From: JBCDBL01 sp039183635
Lineage (GTDB): Bacteria > Pseudomonadota > Alphaproteobacteria > Caulobacterales > Parvularculaceae
Length of the DNA stretch: 16,148 nt
Assembly: GCA_039183635.1 (NCBI GenBank)
Contig: JBCDBL010000100.1
Coordinates: 1 to 16,148, forward strand
Reading direction: 5' to 3'
Shown piece by piece: positions 14,619-16,148 of this stretch. The notes under the pieces are model-generated. The model had not been told where the DNA came from, made no database searches, and saw only the letters and a program-made list of their open reading frames with translations. A program made the position numbers and the translations under genes. Position 1 is the first letter of the stretch. The number at the start of each line of letters is the position of its first letter.

Positions 14619-15734
14619 ATGGCGGAAGACACCGTCCGCGTCGCCCTAGCCGAGCGGTCCTATGACATTCACATCGGCGCCGGCCTGATCGATACAGCCG
14701 GCGATCGCCTCAAAACAGTTCTCGCGCGCCCCAGAGTCGCCATCGTCACCGACGAGACCGTCGCCGATCTGCATCTTGAGCGCTTGAAAAACGCCCTCGA
14801 CGCCGGCGGGATCGAACATAACGGGGTCATTCTGCCCGCCGGGGAGCAAACCAAAAGCTTCGCCCACCTCGAAGCGCTGATTGCGGAGCTTTTGGAGATG
14901 AAGGTGGAGCGCAGGGACGCCCTTGTCGCCTTCGGCGGCGGGGTGATCGGCGACCTGACCGGTTTCGCCGCTGCGACGTTGCGCCGGGGGTGCGACTTCA
15001 TTCAGATCCCCACCACTTTACTCGCCCAGGTGGACAGCTCCGTCGGCGGAAAAACCGGCATCAACGTCGCCCAGGGCAAAAACCTCGTCGGCGCGTTCCA
15101 CCAGCCGAAACTGGTCCTCGCCGACACGGACGTTTTGAACACCTTGTCGGAGCGGGAGTTCCTCGCCGGTTACGCCGAGGTGGTGAAGTACGGCCTTCTC
15201 GGCGATGCGGCGTTTTTCGACTGGTTGGAGGCGAACGGCGCCGCCTTGAAAGCCGGCAGCGCCGACAAGCGCGTCCACGCCATCAAAGTCTCCTGCAACG
15301 CCAAAGCCGCTGTGGTGGCGCAGGACGAGCGCGAGGGGGGCGTGCGGGCCCTGTTGAATCTCGGCCATACGTTCGGCCATGCGCTGGAGGCCGCTTGCGG
15401 CTATGACGGGCGTCTGCTCCACGGCGAAGGGGTGGCGGTCGGCATGTGTCTTGCTTTTGATTTTTCCGCAGCCCAGGGTCTTTGCCCGGCAGAGGACGCG
15501 GTCCGCGCGCGTTCGCACCTCGCCGCCCTTGGCCTGCCGACCCGCCTCAGCGATATTAAAGGCGCCGCATTCAACGCCGCTGAACTGGTCGACCATATGC
15601 GCCAGGACAAAAAGGTCGTCGACGGCGCATTGACATTCATCCTTGCACACCGCATCGGTGAGGCGTTTATTCAAAGCGACGTCGCCGCCGACACCATCGA
15701 AGCTTTTTTAGCCGACCATATCAACACCGCCTAA
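14619..15734 (+). CDS. aroB: 3-dehydroquinate synthase
   Basis: Second shikimate-pathway step: converts DAHP to 3-dehydroquinate using NAD and a divalent metal. The 371 residues show the NAD-binding GGGVIGDLTGFAA (106-118), PTTLLAQVDSSVGGKTGIN (131-149) with active-site lysines, and the metal ligands Glu187 (GYAEVVKYG), His250 (NLGHTFGHALE) and His268 (LHGEGVAVG). I chose the ATG at 14619, one base after the aroK stop and 11 bases after a GGAGG; an upstream in-frame start at 14559 would overlap aroK. The end overlaps the next gene by one base (TAATG). Noticeably G+C-rich compared with the pump genes. Confidence 0.97.
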   Translation: MAEDTVRVALAERSYDIHIGAGLIDTAGDRLKTVLARPRVAIVTDETVADLHLERLKNALDAGGIEHNGVILPAGEQTKSFAHLEALIAELLEMKVERRDALVAFGGGVIGDLTGFAAATLRRGCDFIQIPTTLLAQVDSSVGGKTGINVAQGKNLVGAFHQPKLVLADTDVLNTLSEREFLAGYAEVVKYGLLGDAAFFDWLEANGAALKAGSADKRVHAIKVSCNAKAAVVAQDEREGGVRALLNLGHTFGHALEAACGYDGRLLHGEGVAVGMCLAFDFSAAQGLCPAEDAVRARSHLAALGLPTRLSDIKGAAFNAAELVDHMRQDKKVVDGALTFILAHRIGEAFIQSDVAADTIEAFLADHINTA

Positions 15735-16148
15735 TGGACCATACAATTCTCATCCTCGCCATTATCGGCCTTTTGTTCGTCTCCGCCTTTTTCTCAGGCT
15801 CTGAAACCGCACTGACGGCGACATCGCGAGCGCGCATGCGGATGCTGGAAAAAGACGGCAACCGCCGCGCTGTCGCAGTGAACCGGCTGATCAATAACCG
15901 TGAACGGCTCATCGGCGGTATTTTGCTGGGCAACAATCTCGTCAACATTCTCGCCACCTCTTTATCGACAACGGTCCTCACCGCCATCGCCGGAGACCAG
16001 GGCGTCCTGTACGCCACCGCCGTCATGACCGCCCTCGTCGTGGTCTTCGCCGAAGTATTGCCGAAAACCGCCGCCATCGCCCGCCCCGACGGCTTCGCCA
16101 TGACCGTCGCGCCGGTGATGCGGTTTTTCGTCTTTCTCTTCGCGCCCA
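15734..16148 (+). CDS. CNNM/CorC-family membrane protein (DUF21 domain), C-terminus beyond the window
   Basis: First 138 residues of a protein whose ATG overlaps the aroB stop (TAATG). It has hydrophobic segments near 4-24, 60-85, 92-112 and 122-138, with the DUF21 signatures FFSGSETALTA (19-29), GGILLGNNLVNILATS (61-76) and VFAEVLPKTAA (104-114). In this family two CBS domains and a CorC_HlyC domain usually follow, which would lie to the right. Members are proposed to move or sense Mg2+ or Co2+; older annotation says hemolysin, without good cause. An aroK-aroB-CorC order is frequent in alphaproteobacteria, so this is probably one transcript. Confidence 0.9.
   Translation, partial: MDHTILILAIIGLLFVSAFFSGSETALTATSRARMRMLEKDGNRRAVAVNRLINNRERLIGGILLGNNLVNILATSLSTTVLTAIAGDQGVLYATAVMTALVVVFAEVLPKTAAIARPDGFAMTVAPVMRFFVFLFAP

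Noticed and set aside
15018..15674. 218-codon open frame on the minus strand
   Set aside because: Antisense of aroB, whose metal ligands and NAD motif are intact.

Overview
The window looks like ordinary chromosomal DNA of a Gram-negative bacterium, most likely an alphaproteobacterium. The support is the gene order rplY(ctc)-pth-ychF, the order aroK-aroB-CorC-type gene, an alphaproteobacterial-style AroK N-terminus and a Pth with a Lys/Ala/Pro tail. Two lipoprotein signal peptides and a tripartite RND pump show that there is an outer membrane. The genus cannot be decided from the sequence. I see no tRNA, rRNA, CRISPR array, insertion sequence or phage gene, and no clearly new biological system. 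The least explained DNA is non-coding: the region before the efflux operon.

Layout. (1) 1-1282, minus strand: the N-terminal 427 residues of a lipoprotein-type S9A prolyl oligopeptidase/oligopeptidase B, running off the left edge. (2) 1283-1515: divergent spacer with a good promoter for rplY and a 16-bp palindrome in front of the peptidase gene. (3) 1516-4125: three translation-related genes, rplY/ctc (ribosomal protein L25), pth (peptidyl-tRNA hydrolase) and ychF (Obg-related P-loop ATPase/GTPase). (4) 4126-4510: 385 bases without a gene, holding a 44-bp palindrome (one mismatched pair), a promoter (TTGACG-N16-TATGTT) and a predicted 14-bp leader hairpin. (5) 4511-10349: a tightly coupled three-gene RND efflux operon (outer-membrane factor, periplasmic adaptor, inner-membrane pump), the genes joined by two ATGA overlaps. 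(6) 10350-10533: spacer with a hairpin-like element and a short tandem repeat. (7) 10534-13948: a complete dTDP-L-rhamnose set in the order rfbC-rfbB-rfbD-rfbA. (8) 14060-16148: aroK, aroB and the start of a DUF21/CorC-family membrane protein, almost without spacing, running off the right edge.

How the genes work together. RfbA activates glucose-1-phosphate to dTDP-glucose; RfbB, RfbC and RfbD convert it to dTDP-L-rhamnose for surface polysaccharide. AroB and AroK supply steps 2 and 5 of the shikimate pathway. The three efflux proteins should form one envelope-spanning pump of unknown substrate; no regulator gene lies beside them, so the upstream palindrome is probably read by a regulator encoded elsewhere, if it is an operator. 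The central pump gene is visibly richer in A+T in places than the genes at either end.
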